Position numbers and translations under genes: made by a program. The notes under the pieces are model-generated. The model had not been told where the DNA came from and did no database searches. It worked only from the letters and a program-made list of their open reading frames with translations. A stretch of 64,000 nt of DNA, taken from positions 11,377,495 to 11,441,494 of the forward strand of contig OZ234502.1 in assembly GCA_965153455.1 (NCBI GenBank). The letters run 5' to 3'. Position 1 is the stretch's first letter. Each line of letters opens with the position of its first letter. Below are positions 22,401 to 34,300 of the stretch, one piece after another. The stretch comes from Sphagnum compactum. Its lineage: Eukaryota > Bryophyta > Sphagnopsida > Sphagnales.

Positions 22401-23380
22401 CCTACCTCATGGGCAATAAACGTCCCATGTCCCCTAATTCATCACATCTCATTGAACTTCGTAGTTCCCATTGCCCATTTGTTTTATCATGCACCACCAC
22501 CGACCTATCCTCCACCTCATCCCCACGCAAACCACAATCCACCCATTATGCTGAGCTCCCAAGCTCCTTGATAGACTCCAATATGAGTCTAGTTTGAAAA
22601 CAACGGAAGAGAAAGGAGTTGGGGCACACTCCCTGGCTCGTAGCACTTTGGGGGGTAGAGGGGCGTGCTGGAACTTCGGGATGGGACTAGGAAGAATTGA
22701 CAAGCTATCAATCACTCACACGGATCTGCACGAAACCAAACCACAAGTTGGTTAGTGCATGGTTAGAGCACTTTTGGTGCTAGGACGGGCCACGGGCAAC
22801 TTGGACTCACAAGACTCACCACGGCCCGGACTCGGGGGAAGCCACCACCTTCCATCCTATAGTATACTCTATGCCTGGCCACGGGGCGTGCACCCAAATG
22901 GCTTTTTGTCCTAGGACTCCCAAGTGAGAGTCTCGAAATTCCCACCGTTGGGACTTTTGTGACTTTGGGGACTCATAGCTCTGTGCAAAAACCTCCGATT
23001 GAGATAAGGTCTAAAGCAAAGTTGTAGCCCTCGTCAAGAGCTTTCCAACGGTATGCTGCATGCTACCTGCACACAAGGAAATCGGGTCGTTTCCCAACTT
23101 TTGGTGGTCGAGAGTCAAATTGCCAATTTGACTCCCGACCCTTCTTTTGAACATAACTTGTTTTGTAAATGTCTAAATGGGTCATGCGAGCCCATTTAAA
23201 ACATCTACGTTCCAAGTGCTTTCCATTGATATAAGGAAGTCTTCAATCCATTGAGTTTTGACCCCTACAATCGATCTCTGAAAATTTGGGAGTCCACTGG
23301 GACTCCAACTCCCAAGGTGGGAGTGTGAGGGGACATTCCCTCGCACTCTCCTACGCTCCTGGGAGTACACACTAATAGAA
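22400..23380. other. GC-richer, repeat-like block without a gene
   Basis: The block is clearly less AT-rich than its surroundings. It carries small inverted motifs such as GACTCCCAAGTGAGAGTC and repeated GGGACTCC-type words, and a segment reading AAAGTTGTAGCCCTCG then AAGAGCTTTCCAACGG. The look is that of a plant LTR or other non-coding transposon piece. I could not define ends, target duplications or any polyprotein nearby. Confidence 0.35.
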
Positions 23381-23639
23381 ATCTTGTCATTTGCAACTAG
23401 TCACTATGTAACTAGCATGCAATTGGTTGTCGTTTGTAACTATCTTGGTCATGTTTGCAACTACAAATTTGGTATTGTATAATTTTTGGGCCATACGGTT
23501 GTGTGTGCAACTAACATGCAACTAAATGTGTATAACATGGACACGTGTCATAAAAATAATGGCCTAAACTTATACATACTTAATATATCTACATAGGCTA
23601 TATATAATAGTATTATGTACTTTTAGTACTAAGGTTAAC

Positions 23640-24110
23640 CCCATGCTGACTTAGGCTAGTCTAAACTAACCTAGGTTAAATAAACAAAAAAAGTTAAACT
23701 AACCATGGCTAAATTTATTAGATTAAATCGATTATGGTTAAATTAAATTAATTTAAATTAACTAGGGCTAAATTAAGTTAGGCCAAACAAATTATGGCTA
23801 AATCAAGTTAGGCTAAATTAAATTAAGTTAAATTAAACTAGCTAGGCTAAAATAAACGTGGCTAAATTAAGTTAGGCCAAACTAATTATGGCTAAATTAA
23901 ATTAGGCTATAATAGTTATGGCAAACTAAATTAAACTAAATTAAATGAGGAAAAAATAAATATGGTTAAATGAAATTATGTTAAAATATTTATAGCTAAA
24001 TTAAATTAGGCTAAAATTGACAATGGTTAAATTAAGATGGGTTAAACTAATTATTGCTGAATTAAATTATGTTAAAGTAAGTTAAATTAAACCATGGTTT
24101 AAATATGTTT
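23640..24110. repeat. AT-rich short-period array (GGCTAAATTAA type)
   Basis: Dozens of variants of TTAGGCTAAATTAA and ATTATGGCTAAATTAA alternate, with a looser higher-order spacing of about 30-34 bp in the centre (near 23791, 23855, 23886, 23916). It is not a clean satellite. No coding potential. Confidence 0.8.
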
Positions 24111-26940
24111 GACATTATTTTATTTTGGAACATTTTTTCAAAAAATGTACATTTGATTAAACAAAAAATTATTCAAAATCAATGAATATGATAATATTTT
24201 AAAAATTATTATAAATAATCATAATTATTAGTTAAATGTTTATTATAATTATAGTGATAATAAATTATATATAATTAATCAATAGGTATTATATATTTAA
24301 ATTTTATTATTTATGTTAAAATATTAATGTAAATAGGCTACACTAATTAACCTACAAGTATATAAACATCCTAAGCAATTATTAATTTAAACTAGATAAT
24401 AATATTAAAATCATATTTTCATCAAGTATTCATAATTATTAAATATCCTATAATCACCTTTGAAGTGTAAAAGAAAAGGAATAATGAAAAACTAACAAGA
24501 AGAAAAATAAGAAAATAAACTTTCCAAGTTATAAAACGTTTTGTTTTTTGTTTTTTTTCTTAGGACCCCTCCTACTTTCAAAGCTCATAACTTTCTTATT
24601 TTTTATTCATTTTAAACGATTTAAAGTGTTGTAGGAGCGCCATCTGAAGTCCTACAAATCATTTGAACTCTAATAGCAAAAAAACAACATAAAATGAACT
24701 TTCTAGGTGTTTAAGAACCGGCCTCAATAGTTTTTTTTTTGAGTTTTTTTTACCCCCTTTACTTTGAAGGGCCATAAGGCCTAAGTATAGTTGGCCTTTA
24801 CTTGAGCACTGGAAATGCTCTCAATCTATTAAACTCTACCACAGACTACAAATAGCAACACCACAAGGGGGGGAGGAGTTAAGCAAAACATCTTTTGGCA
24901 TCACATGTACATCCCACACTTCATAGTTTTTCTAAAACAAACAACATACTCTAACATCACCTAACCCACAAGCCAAATATCTTTATCGATTCCTTGCACC
25001 CTGCAAACAATTTTTTTCTTATTCTTCCAAGAGCACATCAATGCAACCAAATCAGCAGCTTTGTGCTAACAGACAAATTATCCACACTACCTAACAAATC
25101 TTGATATATAATTGATATTAAAAGCATGGAAAATCCATTAAAAGTAAAAATACTTGATTACCAACAACAATTTTGCATATGTACCCAACATCTTTCAGTT
25201 GCTCAATGTTCTTTTGAACCCTTATGAACCTTAAACCATAATCAAGTTCAATAAGCTCATCATAAAAGCAAATCCAGAGTGTATTTTCTACAAGAGAACG
25301 ATTCTTTTTATAGCAATCCAAGATTTCTCCGTCATCACATAAATTGCAAACCTTATGTTTGATGAATGTGCATTGGAAAGAAACACAAAAATTTGAATTT
25401 CAAAAAAAAAAAAACCGCAATTGTCATCAGCACTGGAAACATCACCATGGCATAACAACACAGAAAAACAATTACAATCGTGCCACGATTCTTGTGAGGA
25501 ATTCTTACACACCTCCCACATGAAGATATGCACTCACAAAAAACCCACTTGGGAATGGAACTACTATGTAGTTGTAGTCTAACAAGTAAAGGTGGTTCAA
25601 TGTAATGTAATGAAGTTCACTAAGACCCTAATGCGTTGTGTCCATTTGGAAGATACGAAAACATTGTGGGAGAATCATAACTCACCATGATGGAATGTGA
25701 AGGAGCATTATGTTAATGTTCATTCAATGTCACGTTTAAAGGTTGAACCCCCTTCACTCCATTCGTCATAACATCTTCATACAACCGTCTAATCTAACAT
25801 GCATTGGATTTTTGAAAAGTTAATCTAACAAGGAGCAAGGTTACAAAATCTTAGAAGTTTTTTTTTAAAAAATCAAGAATTATGCCTTGGAGCTAAAAAC
25901 TATTTTGACTAGATGTGAGGAGAAAAATAGACAATTTTGACCCCCTCTACTTCTGGCAAGTGTAGCTCCCTTACAGCAAACCCGATGATGTTGAAATTTT
26001 GGAAGAACCTTCTACACCTCCTAAAATTGAACTATTTTAAGTTTGACACAAATCCAACAGTGGATTTGAGAGGAACAATTATTTCAAATAAAAATCCAGA
26101 GGCTTTGTCATGGAAATCCTTCCATGAACTCCACTTCAAGTACTTGCTACACACAACTTCCTTCCATGCTTTTGTTTGCACACATCTTTTCTATCAATAA
26201 CAACCTTTCACACATAAGAACTAATCTCTTTCTCACACTTTCATTCTCCTCCTTTTCCTTTCCCCAAAACACAAGATACTCCTCTCTCCTTGGTAAACCT
26301 TCTAGACCCCTCCTTGGGCTTGTTCTCCTTGTCCAATGGAAGTTTGGAAATCTTTCCCTCCAATCAATGGCCCCCTCATCCTTCATGCACCAATAAGATT
26401 GGAGAATGATGTTCCTTCCTATGGAAATTAGGATGAGAATCCTTATGCCCAATGAAACACGAGGAAGGTTCCATTTTCCAATCAAATAGGATGATAATCC
26501 TCATGACCAATGGAATTGGAGGACTCATCCTTTTCCCTATCTTGGACATCTTGATGGGGTTCTTGAGCTTCATCCTTGTCAACTTCGTCCGTTCGACTTT
26601 AACATCCCACTTTTTCATCCTAATTATTCTAAGTAACTAACTACTAGGATAATTTACCGGTAATAATAAGTAAACATCCTTGAGTTCCCATTTGACTAAA
26701 TTAATTCAATGGTAGTAGATTTACTCTTTTAACGTTCCTTAGTTATTCCTTACCGTGTATTAATTAATTATGTAGTACATAGTAATTAGAATGAAATTTG
26801 GAATTATAAGGATTCCTATGTATTTCAAGATCCACCGTCGATATTAGGGCTTCACAAATTCGTTGGAACAAAGAAGTTCGGCTTTTCACGAAATTTTGCC
26901 GTCACTACCACGCCTCACGCCTACCCTAATTTCTTGAATA
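24111..26940. other. AT-rich intergenic DNA, no gene recognised
   Basis: Includes CATAACTTTCTTATT-type words near 24580 that also occur near 18530, and a loosely repetitive CCAATGGAA/GGATGATAATCC stretch at about 26322-26525. No gene was recognised. Confidence 0.45.
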
Positions 26941-26943
26941 AAG

Positions 26944-27436
26944 GTAACGGCCCCCTCGAATGCAAATGCCAAATTGGTTCGGTTACCCTTTAGTTTTTGT
27001 TGATGCAGGTGAAATTTTAGTTATGGCGGATGATGTTGTTACGCCCTCAAATCCTCCAGTTGCACTAGTAGAACAGAAAGAGCTTGAAGAAGCACCGCTT
27101 TATGTGAATGTTTCTCAATGGCCGCACGAAAAAGAACCGTCCAGGCGAATGGTGCGCACTCGAGTTGATCGTTCGGCATGGGATCATCGATTGTCTCCTA
27201 ACCCACATGCCTAAGCAATCTATTTAGAATTTGTTCCTGCTCGTGGAGCCGCGCCGAAAAGGTTTGAAGAGTGTCAATGTGAAGATGACGATGTTCGTTT
27301 TCATTGTCGAACTTGGGTTCCCGGTGATGGCCATTATCGTTGGCTACGAGGCCCAATCAACCCCCTTCCCATGGAGCATCGGGCCGAATACCTAGCTCAC
27401 ACCATTCGTCGCATTCTGGATTTTTTGCAATTGTGA
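26944..27436 (+). pseudogene. ORF of unknown family broken by one in-frame stop
   Basis: From ATG 27023 the frame runs 63 codons (MADDVVTPSNPPVALVEQ, then PSRRMVRTRVDRSAWDHR) to a TAA at 27212-27214. The same frame then stays open for 73 more codons to TGA at 27434-27436. That second part reads FEECQCEDDDVRFHCRTW, VPGDGHYRWLRGPINPLP and HRAEYLAHTIRRILDFLQL. The second half has no early methionine and its composition continues that of the first, so one protein seems to have been split. A short intron in the leader is plausible (donor AAAG|GTAACG at 26944, acceptor GATGCAG ending 27008). I do not recognise the family. Alternatives are a pseudogene, a sequencing error, or programmed readthrough. 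Confidence 0.5.
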
Positions 27437-29365
27437 TCTATCCCCTTAAGTCAGTTACTAAGTTGTAATTTACCTGAGGTTACTCAAGTGAAATGTTAAT
27501 CCTTAAGGTTGATTTTGATTCTGTTTTAGAGTCTGATAGAAATGGAAACTAAATAAGGATGTATTAGGACTGCATCTTAAAAATCTTATAAGTACAACAC
27601 TAGTGCTCAAAGATTATTTTACAGACTAATTAATATTGTCATGGCGAAGTGTTAATGTTAATTATGGGCTTGTATTCCCAATATATTAATAAAATCACAT
27701 CTAATTCCACATCCTTTTGCACCTCTCTACAACCTAAAAGGATAATGCACTTTAAAAGGTTTACTAGGTCCTAAAACTAACTAAGCGTTACATCATCTCA
27801 AATAAAGAAGTTTTCTACGCTTGGGAATATCCAAAGGCTAATCCAACTATTAATAATTATTACTTGGAGGTTTATAAGGATTCAAATCATTATTACTAAG
27901 AAAAGTTATGGAACTAAAGCTTAACAATTTGTTACATTACAATCCATGGCTCACAATTCTTCTTCCAACAACAACAGTGAGAAACCAATCTCTATTTTTT
28001 ACTAAACAACAAACAACAACAATGGCCAAGTATGTCCAATGTCATGTTTCTTCCTTGGACAAAAGAAGACACAGAGAAAAGAGAAGAAAAAGAATAAGAA
28101 AGGCACAAGAAGGTGCGAACATAAAATTGGCACCAAAAAAACAATAGATCAGTTCCAGCTCAAAAAATAACAATGAACAAAAATGAAAACGAATAGTCAG
28201 GCTAGTTGGCTCATTTTTACAGAAGCATTCCAAGAGTTGCTTCTACAAACCTCAACCTAAATTAAATCGAAAACCCAGGAGCAACAACACAAAACAATTC
28301 AACCTAAGGCCAGTAATCACCTGAGAAAATCTCGTCAAAAAACCTTCAAAACATAGCTCCAAGATAAGACAATTTGAGGAGATATGCGAGCACACCTTTG
28401 CTCTGCTCCTAGAGCACCTTCCTTTCTACGACAAGGAAAATGGCCGCCCGCATGGGGGCGGGTGTTACAAGAAAGAAGATGAAACCAATTTAATAAAAAA
28501 GAGCATCGTCGAAGGAAATGAACAAAAGTGGATCGAAAATGGATCCGTGTTTTTCCATGTTTTTCATAAGCTATGTATCCACAAGTTTTTGTTTCTTAGA
28601 GACGTTTCTCAGGATTTTGTTTCTCAATGTTTCTTATTTTTCCCTTACATTTTCCTTCTCCTCAAAGAGTTTCATTAGTTTTCCTATGATATTAGATTTT
28701 GTTTGTTGAGGTTGTTGCAAACTACATTTTTTCGAACAATTCTGATTTTTTTAAATGCAAGATTTGATTTATATTGAATCAATGTTTGTTATTTGCCTGT
28801 TTGATATTGCAGCACTTCATAGGATTGTACTAGTGTTGTGACAATGAGTACCATTGTTTTAACATTTTTAATGTGTTGATTTTATGTGATATGCAACAAC
28901 ATTGAAAATCCACCTTGATGAAGGTTGTGACAACATCAATTCAATAGCTAATCAATTTGTGATGTCTTAGCATTGACAAGATCTTATCCATTGAATGTCT
29001 AACATTGGGCAATTTCTCCACAATCCGATATGTCCACAACATGGTTACTTACATGGTTGCAGTACTCACTGAAACCAATCACAGCACTGTTTGGTAATGA
29101 ATTTGAGAGAGCATGGAAATACCCAATTGCTCAATGGTACATGAATAGCATGAAAATGTATGATTGTTGAGGGTTTCGATTGGCAATGATGTTTATTTGG
29201 CATTTGTGAAGGCAGGTGGAGAATTGGGACATATCTCCGGTTGACGGTCTGCGTCAACTTGTCAAGCCCAATCCTAAGGGAAGGAAAGAGAACAGACAAC
29301 CTTGAGCTTGCAATCTGAAACTTTTGAGTACTAACAGGGAGGTAGAGATATCTTATATATAAAGT
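27437..29365. other. Intergenic DNA, no gene recognised
   Basis: Short open frames only. A lysine/arginine-rich frame at 27908-28147 has no recognisable domain. Confidence 0.45.
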
Positions 29366-29370
29366 GCCTT

Positions 29371-29520
29371 GTCCGTGCGTGCGTCCAGGTCCTGACAGTG
29401 GAGGTCCTGAAACCCAGATCCCAACTGTCCGTCCGTCGAGATCCTGAAACCCAGATCGGGACCCGCCTGTCCGTCCGTCTGGTCGAGGTCCTGAAACCTG
29501 CCTGGCTCCTCTTTTCCGGG
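29371..29520. repeat. GTCCGTCCGTC / CCTGAAACCCAGATC tandem repeat
   Basis: GAGGTCCTGAAACCCAGATC or close variants begin at 29401, 29438 and 29485. They are separated by TGTCCGTCCGTC spacers of varying length (periods 37 and 47 bp). The block is GC-rich compared with its surroundings. Confidence 0.85.
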
Positions 29521-29559
29521 TTTTCGTGAAACCCGGCAGTTCTGTGATTATACATTTTT

Positions 29560-29785
29560 AGAGCTCAGAGTTCTGGATGGGTGGTTATGAGGATGAGATA
29601 TCATGTATTTGTAGTTCCGTCCAATTAGGAGGAATGATTTGTGGATGAAATATTAAAGATTTTGTAGTTTTGTCCACTTAGAGTTTTCGATGGATTGATT
29701 ATGTGGATGAAATATTTATGTATTCGTAAGTTCCGTCCAATTAGGAGTTCTGGATGGATGATTATGCAGGTGAGTATGGGGTTCT
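29560..29785. repeat. Degenerate ~60-bp tandem repeat
   Basis: AGTTCTGGATGGATGATTAT-type units recur near 29566, 29627, 29692 and 29747. Each is followed by GGATGAAATATT and TAGTTCCGTCCAATTAGGAG variants. It directly follows the GTCCGTCC repeat, so both may belong to one larger element. Confidence 0.8.
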
Positions 29786-30355
29786 TTGGGGTCTCCTTTG
29801 GACTCCCAGTTTTTTCCCAGTGCCGTGTTGTGCCTTGCAGGCACGGGAGCCCACTAGTCAGTAGGTAAGTAATGATTGCTTCTCTCTGTCATGTGTGTCA
29901 TGATAGTGATGAGATGCCTGCCAAAAATTAAATTAGTTTATCTAGCCAAGTTTGGGGTCCCCAATTTAACAATGTATTTATTTTGTAATTTCATGCACAT
30001 GGACAACATTTTTAAAAAATCTTATCATTTTAATTGACATTTAAATGACACATCAAATTCCACACCATCAAGCTTAACACCTTGTGTGAATGCACATTAA
30101 GTTAACATAATTCCAACATGTAGTTATCACTAAGTGTGCACCTTCTTTAGTATATCATATAGTGCATGGTCAACTAGAAATTAAGCTTTGGTTTAATATA
30201 ATCATGAAGCAAAACGAAAAAATAATGAATTAAAAAAGGGGAGACTCTTTAATTTGCCAAATAACGCAACTCTTTTACTCTAATATTTGATTGGACTAAT
30301 GTTTAAAGTTACTATATCAATTGGAGATCGCTACTTTAGAGGGGATAAGCACAGC
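29786..30355. other. Intergenic DNA, no gene recognised
   Basis: AT-rich sequence upstream of the MFP promoter block. No coding potential was seen. Confidence 0.5.
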
Positions 30356-31322
30356 CCACTATTTTAGCGCTACTTTTAGCGCTTTGTTAGCTGCGGCACC
30401 GCTCCTGCAAGATCGTGCTACGGGCGACCTAAAAGAAGCGCGCTCACGTAAGTAAAAGAGAACGGCGGGCTTCCCCTTCACTCCCTCCCTCCCACAATCT
30501 TCAAATGCATTGTTTCTGTTAGATCGACTGGGGTTCTGTTGTCGCAATTGCGCGGTTTTCTTGTCTTTCGACGAAGGCCTGCGAGGTTACAAGGACGTAA
30601 TTCTGTTGCGCTGCTTTGTAAGCGTCCTTTCGATCCCTTTCTCGTTTGTTTTGGTGACTTTTTTGGCGGTGTTTTGTTGAAGTAGATACTACCTCGTGTT
30701 TTGCAGGTGAAGCACTTTCATGTCGTCGATGCAGTTACAGTTTCTGGGCTGTTTTCCGCAGCTTTTTCTTGTTTCTATTTTGGAAAAAAATTTGTGTTTT
30801 CGTTTTTCAGAAGTGTCGTGGTTTAATCTTATTTAATTTATTTCAGTTTTAATTTTCTAATAATTTTTTTAGTTTAGTTTAGTTTTTTTTTTTTTTTTTT
30901 TGGGAATGGAGGGAGGTAGAGAGCAGAGAATCATCTTCTTTGGCTCATCTCTACCTTAGAGATTTTTCTGTGAATGAATTTGACATGGTTACACATGGGG
31001 AGAAACCAAGATAGGTACTTGAGCAATTGGGATTCTGAGCGTGATATGTATATATATACCATTCCATGTCTGAAGAGGTGTGCAGGTTTAGTGAGTTTCA
31101 TTTGGAACTAGTGTTTCTTAGAAGCTGATGCAAAATGTTGGAATCCTGTCCAGGGGGAACTAGATACTTCATGCATGTCATTTCAGTTGATTACAATTGA
31201 TTTCCGCTTGACAGTCATTTACATTCTGTGCAGCTAAAGAAATTCAAGGGTTTGGTTTGATTGATATTGCTTTGTATTATTGTTGCAGGTTTGTGCTACA
31301 CAGGGAGTGTTAGGCCAGCACC
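30356..31322 (+). promoter_or_regulatory. Promoter and intron-containing 5' leader of the MFP gene
   Basis: A GC-richer, CpG-containing block at 30360-30620 follows AT-rich DNA. It starts with a doubled TTTTAGCGCT. A leader intron is likely: GTAAGCG near 30618 is a good donor, and TTGTTGCAG ending at 31288 is a good acceptor 34 bases before the ATG at 31323. A second acceptor-like TTTTGCAG near 30706 could split it. The transcription start is not fixed. Confidence 0.5.
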
Positions 31323-34300
31323 ATGGAAAGGGTAGTGACTATGGAGGTGGGGGATGATGGTGTGGCTCTCGTGACTCTCAATAAGCCACCTGTCAACTCT
31401 CTTGACAACAGTAGTCCAAATTCTTGTATGTGGCTTTCTATTTCTTTATCTGTAATTTGTTTACCTGCACAGATTTAGATGGCTGAGGCAGCTTCAGTTT
31501 TGGTTATGGTGTTTTTCTATCTGGCTGTATGTTATTTGTGTGCTAGCCATGAAAAATGTTTGTATTGCATTGAAGGTTGAAAGTGTTCTCAAATCTGCTA
31601 TTGACCATATATTTGTGAGATCATGCTCTTAAATTTTGCAAATGTCTATTCTCCCCCTCTTTTCTTTTTCTCTTCGTCATGCTGTTTCTTTTCTTTTTCA
31701 GTAACTGTCCTTTGCTCATCTTTGTGTTTCCATATTATTCTTTTGCTGTGCCTATACCTTTGGGGACACAGCTGGTATGGAGGTCACATAAACTGCGTCT
31801 TTTTAGGATTCTTGTTCCATGACCCAGAAATATGTAACTCAAGCACATTCTCATTTCGTTTTGTGGGATAACAGTGATGGCACAGCTGAAGGAGATGATT
31901 ACTGAGGCCCACTCCCGTCCAGATGTGAAGGCCATTGTCATTCAAGGTGCAACTTTTTGCCTTCTATTTGGGCTCACTACTACTGCATATTCAGTTTTAG
32001 TTCAGGTTGAGATGTAGCTATCTTCTGCTGTCTTCTTGTTGAGTTCTCATGTAGTGTGTACAGGAGCTGAATATAAAAAGTGTACCCATAAGATTGTAGG
32101 CTGGTGTTTGTGTTTGTTGTTGTGTTAGTAAGAGCATTGTGGGTTGTGTTTGCAGGGGCCAATGGTAAATTCAGTGGTGGAGCTGACATTGGATCACTGC
32201 AAAGTGTGAAGAAAGGTCAGCTGTCAAAACATGAAAAGAATTTTCTAAAATGTTTTCATGCCTATGAATGTAGTCTAGAAACTTAGGAACCTTGATTAAA
32301 GGTTTGTTTGCTACTTGTATGCCCCTTGCTGATGGGCAATGGAAGTTGTAACCTGGCAGAGGGGCAAAGCACTACTTATCCACATTACATACGGGGTTCG
32401 AGCTTTTTCAATCACATTATTGAAGGTATTGCCTAACTCAACATTCTTGGGAGATAGTATGGTTATGTGAATGGTGGCTCACATTCTTTTGCTGATGAAA
32501 TGTTGGTACGACACAATTCTCCATCTTGCATGTTTCTGCTGGCTACACTTTGGAGAGGGAACTTTTCTTCTGGGATCATTTTGCCTTTTCCATGTACCTT
32601 CATCACTGGTCCACACCCATAAAGGCTAGTTTCATTTGCAGTCTAAAGTTTTTCTGTTTTGTGTGAAACAGAGGGGCCAAAGCCAGTAGTGGCTGCAATT
32701 ACTGGATTTGCACTTGGTGGTGGGTTGGAATTGGCGATGGTAAGCTAGACAGTCATTTCTCCCTCTTTCTAAGTGCATCTTAACTTTAGTGTTCTTCAGA
32801 GTAAGTTGCCAAAGTGTGTTGCAGACAGATTGAATATTGTCACTAGCAACCCATAACTTTGTTGGTTATAAAGAGCAATTTTGTTGACCCTCCTGTCTGT
32901 CTTGGTTTCCTGTCTAGTCATATGTAGTTTGAGGGTGCTAATTCACAAGTAGACAGCCTTAATTGTATTTGCATGTCTTTTATCGGTAAGGATGTTGTGG
33001 ACTTTCTCTGTTATCCATAGTTATCTCTGATTTATGTGTCCATCAGGCTTCTATAAGGTTCCCAGTGTGTTGGAACTTGGAATGACTTTACTTTTTGTCC
33101 TGCAGGCTTCCAATGCACGTGTCGCTGTTCCAAAGGCTCAGCTGGGTCTTCCAGAGTTAACACTTGGAATAATTCCTGGCCTTGGTGGTGAGTACATCCC
33201 TTATAGTCTTGAGATAGGATGGAACTTTGGAATTGCATTGAATTCTAAACTTGATGTCAGTAAATATTTTTTACCAAGTAACATTTCCCAATCTCTCACG
33301 AAAAAGGTCATCACTTGATATTGAAAACATTAAGTGATGCTACACCTTCTATGATTTGATGACCTTGATTAATGAACTTGATGGTCTAAAGTTGATGCCT
33401 GATGTTGCATCGCTTGGCTATGTTCACTGTGAAGGTACTGCACGACTTCCTCGGCTTGTGGGGCTTAAAATGGCCATAGATATGATGCTGGTACTCTTCT
33501 TTTTCTCCTGCTTCCAAATTTACAGCAGAGATGTTTTGTGTGTTCGGAGAGAGTGCAACATTGTGTGAAATCTCACATCTTTCCATACATTATTTCTGAG
33601 GACCTTGTGGAGATCATTGATGAAAGTCTGGGTTCTAAGAACAGAGTTCGAAACCAATATCATCAGAGCATGCAAAGGAGGCAGGCCTGATTGATGCAGT
33701 TGCATCTCCGGAGGAACTTGTACCGGTTGCACGGAGATGGGCATTAGATATAGTCTCAGGAAAACACCCATGGCGAAGGTCACTTGCTCTTACAGACCGA
33801 TTGGGCTCCAAGGAGGAGTCAGTGGGATTGATCAACCAAGCAAGAGCAATGGCAAAGAAGAGCTACCGGAATGTGCCACATCCTTTCTCAATGCTGGATG
33901 CAGTGGAGGAAGGCATCACTAATGGGGGACATGCTGGCACATTGAAGGTCTGGCTGAGTTAGCTGAAAGGGTTTTGAATTCTGCATTAACAAGTAAAGGA
34001 GTTGCAAGACCTAGAGTCCAGGTTAAGCATTACGATATGTTGAGGAGCTGAATTGTGATAGTTCCATGCTAGACAAATTTTTATTTGCATTTCATTTGTG
34101 CCCCATCAAATCCAAGTTCAATCTTAGGAGTTCTGAAACTAGGATGCTTAAGGATGAGCATTCTTGTGATTTTAACCCATTAGGAGAGTTACTGTCTGAA
34201 CATATGAGTTCACTTTATCTTTGACAGGAAGAGGAGATATCACCACTTCTAGTTGTGAGCCCCACAGCAAAGGGGCTAATGCATATTTTCTTTGCACAAA

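Noticed and set aside
22400-23380. Complete LTR retrotransposon
   Set aside because: Composition is suggestive, but no TG...CA borders, duplicated LTR, primer site or polyprotein was identified.
32216-32359. Extension of MFP exon 3 through 32286
   Set aside because: The frame reads on to a stop at 32286, but GTCAGC at 32216 fits a donor and the next in-phase block (32360-32425) restores the alignment to the conserved EGPKPVVAAI segment.
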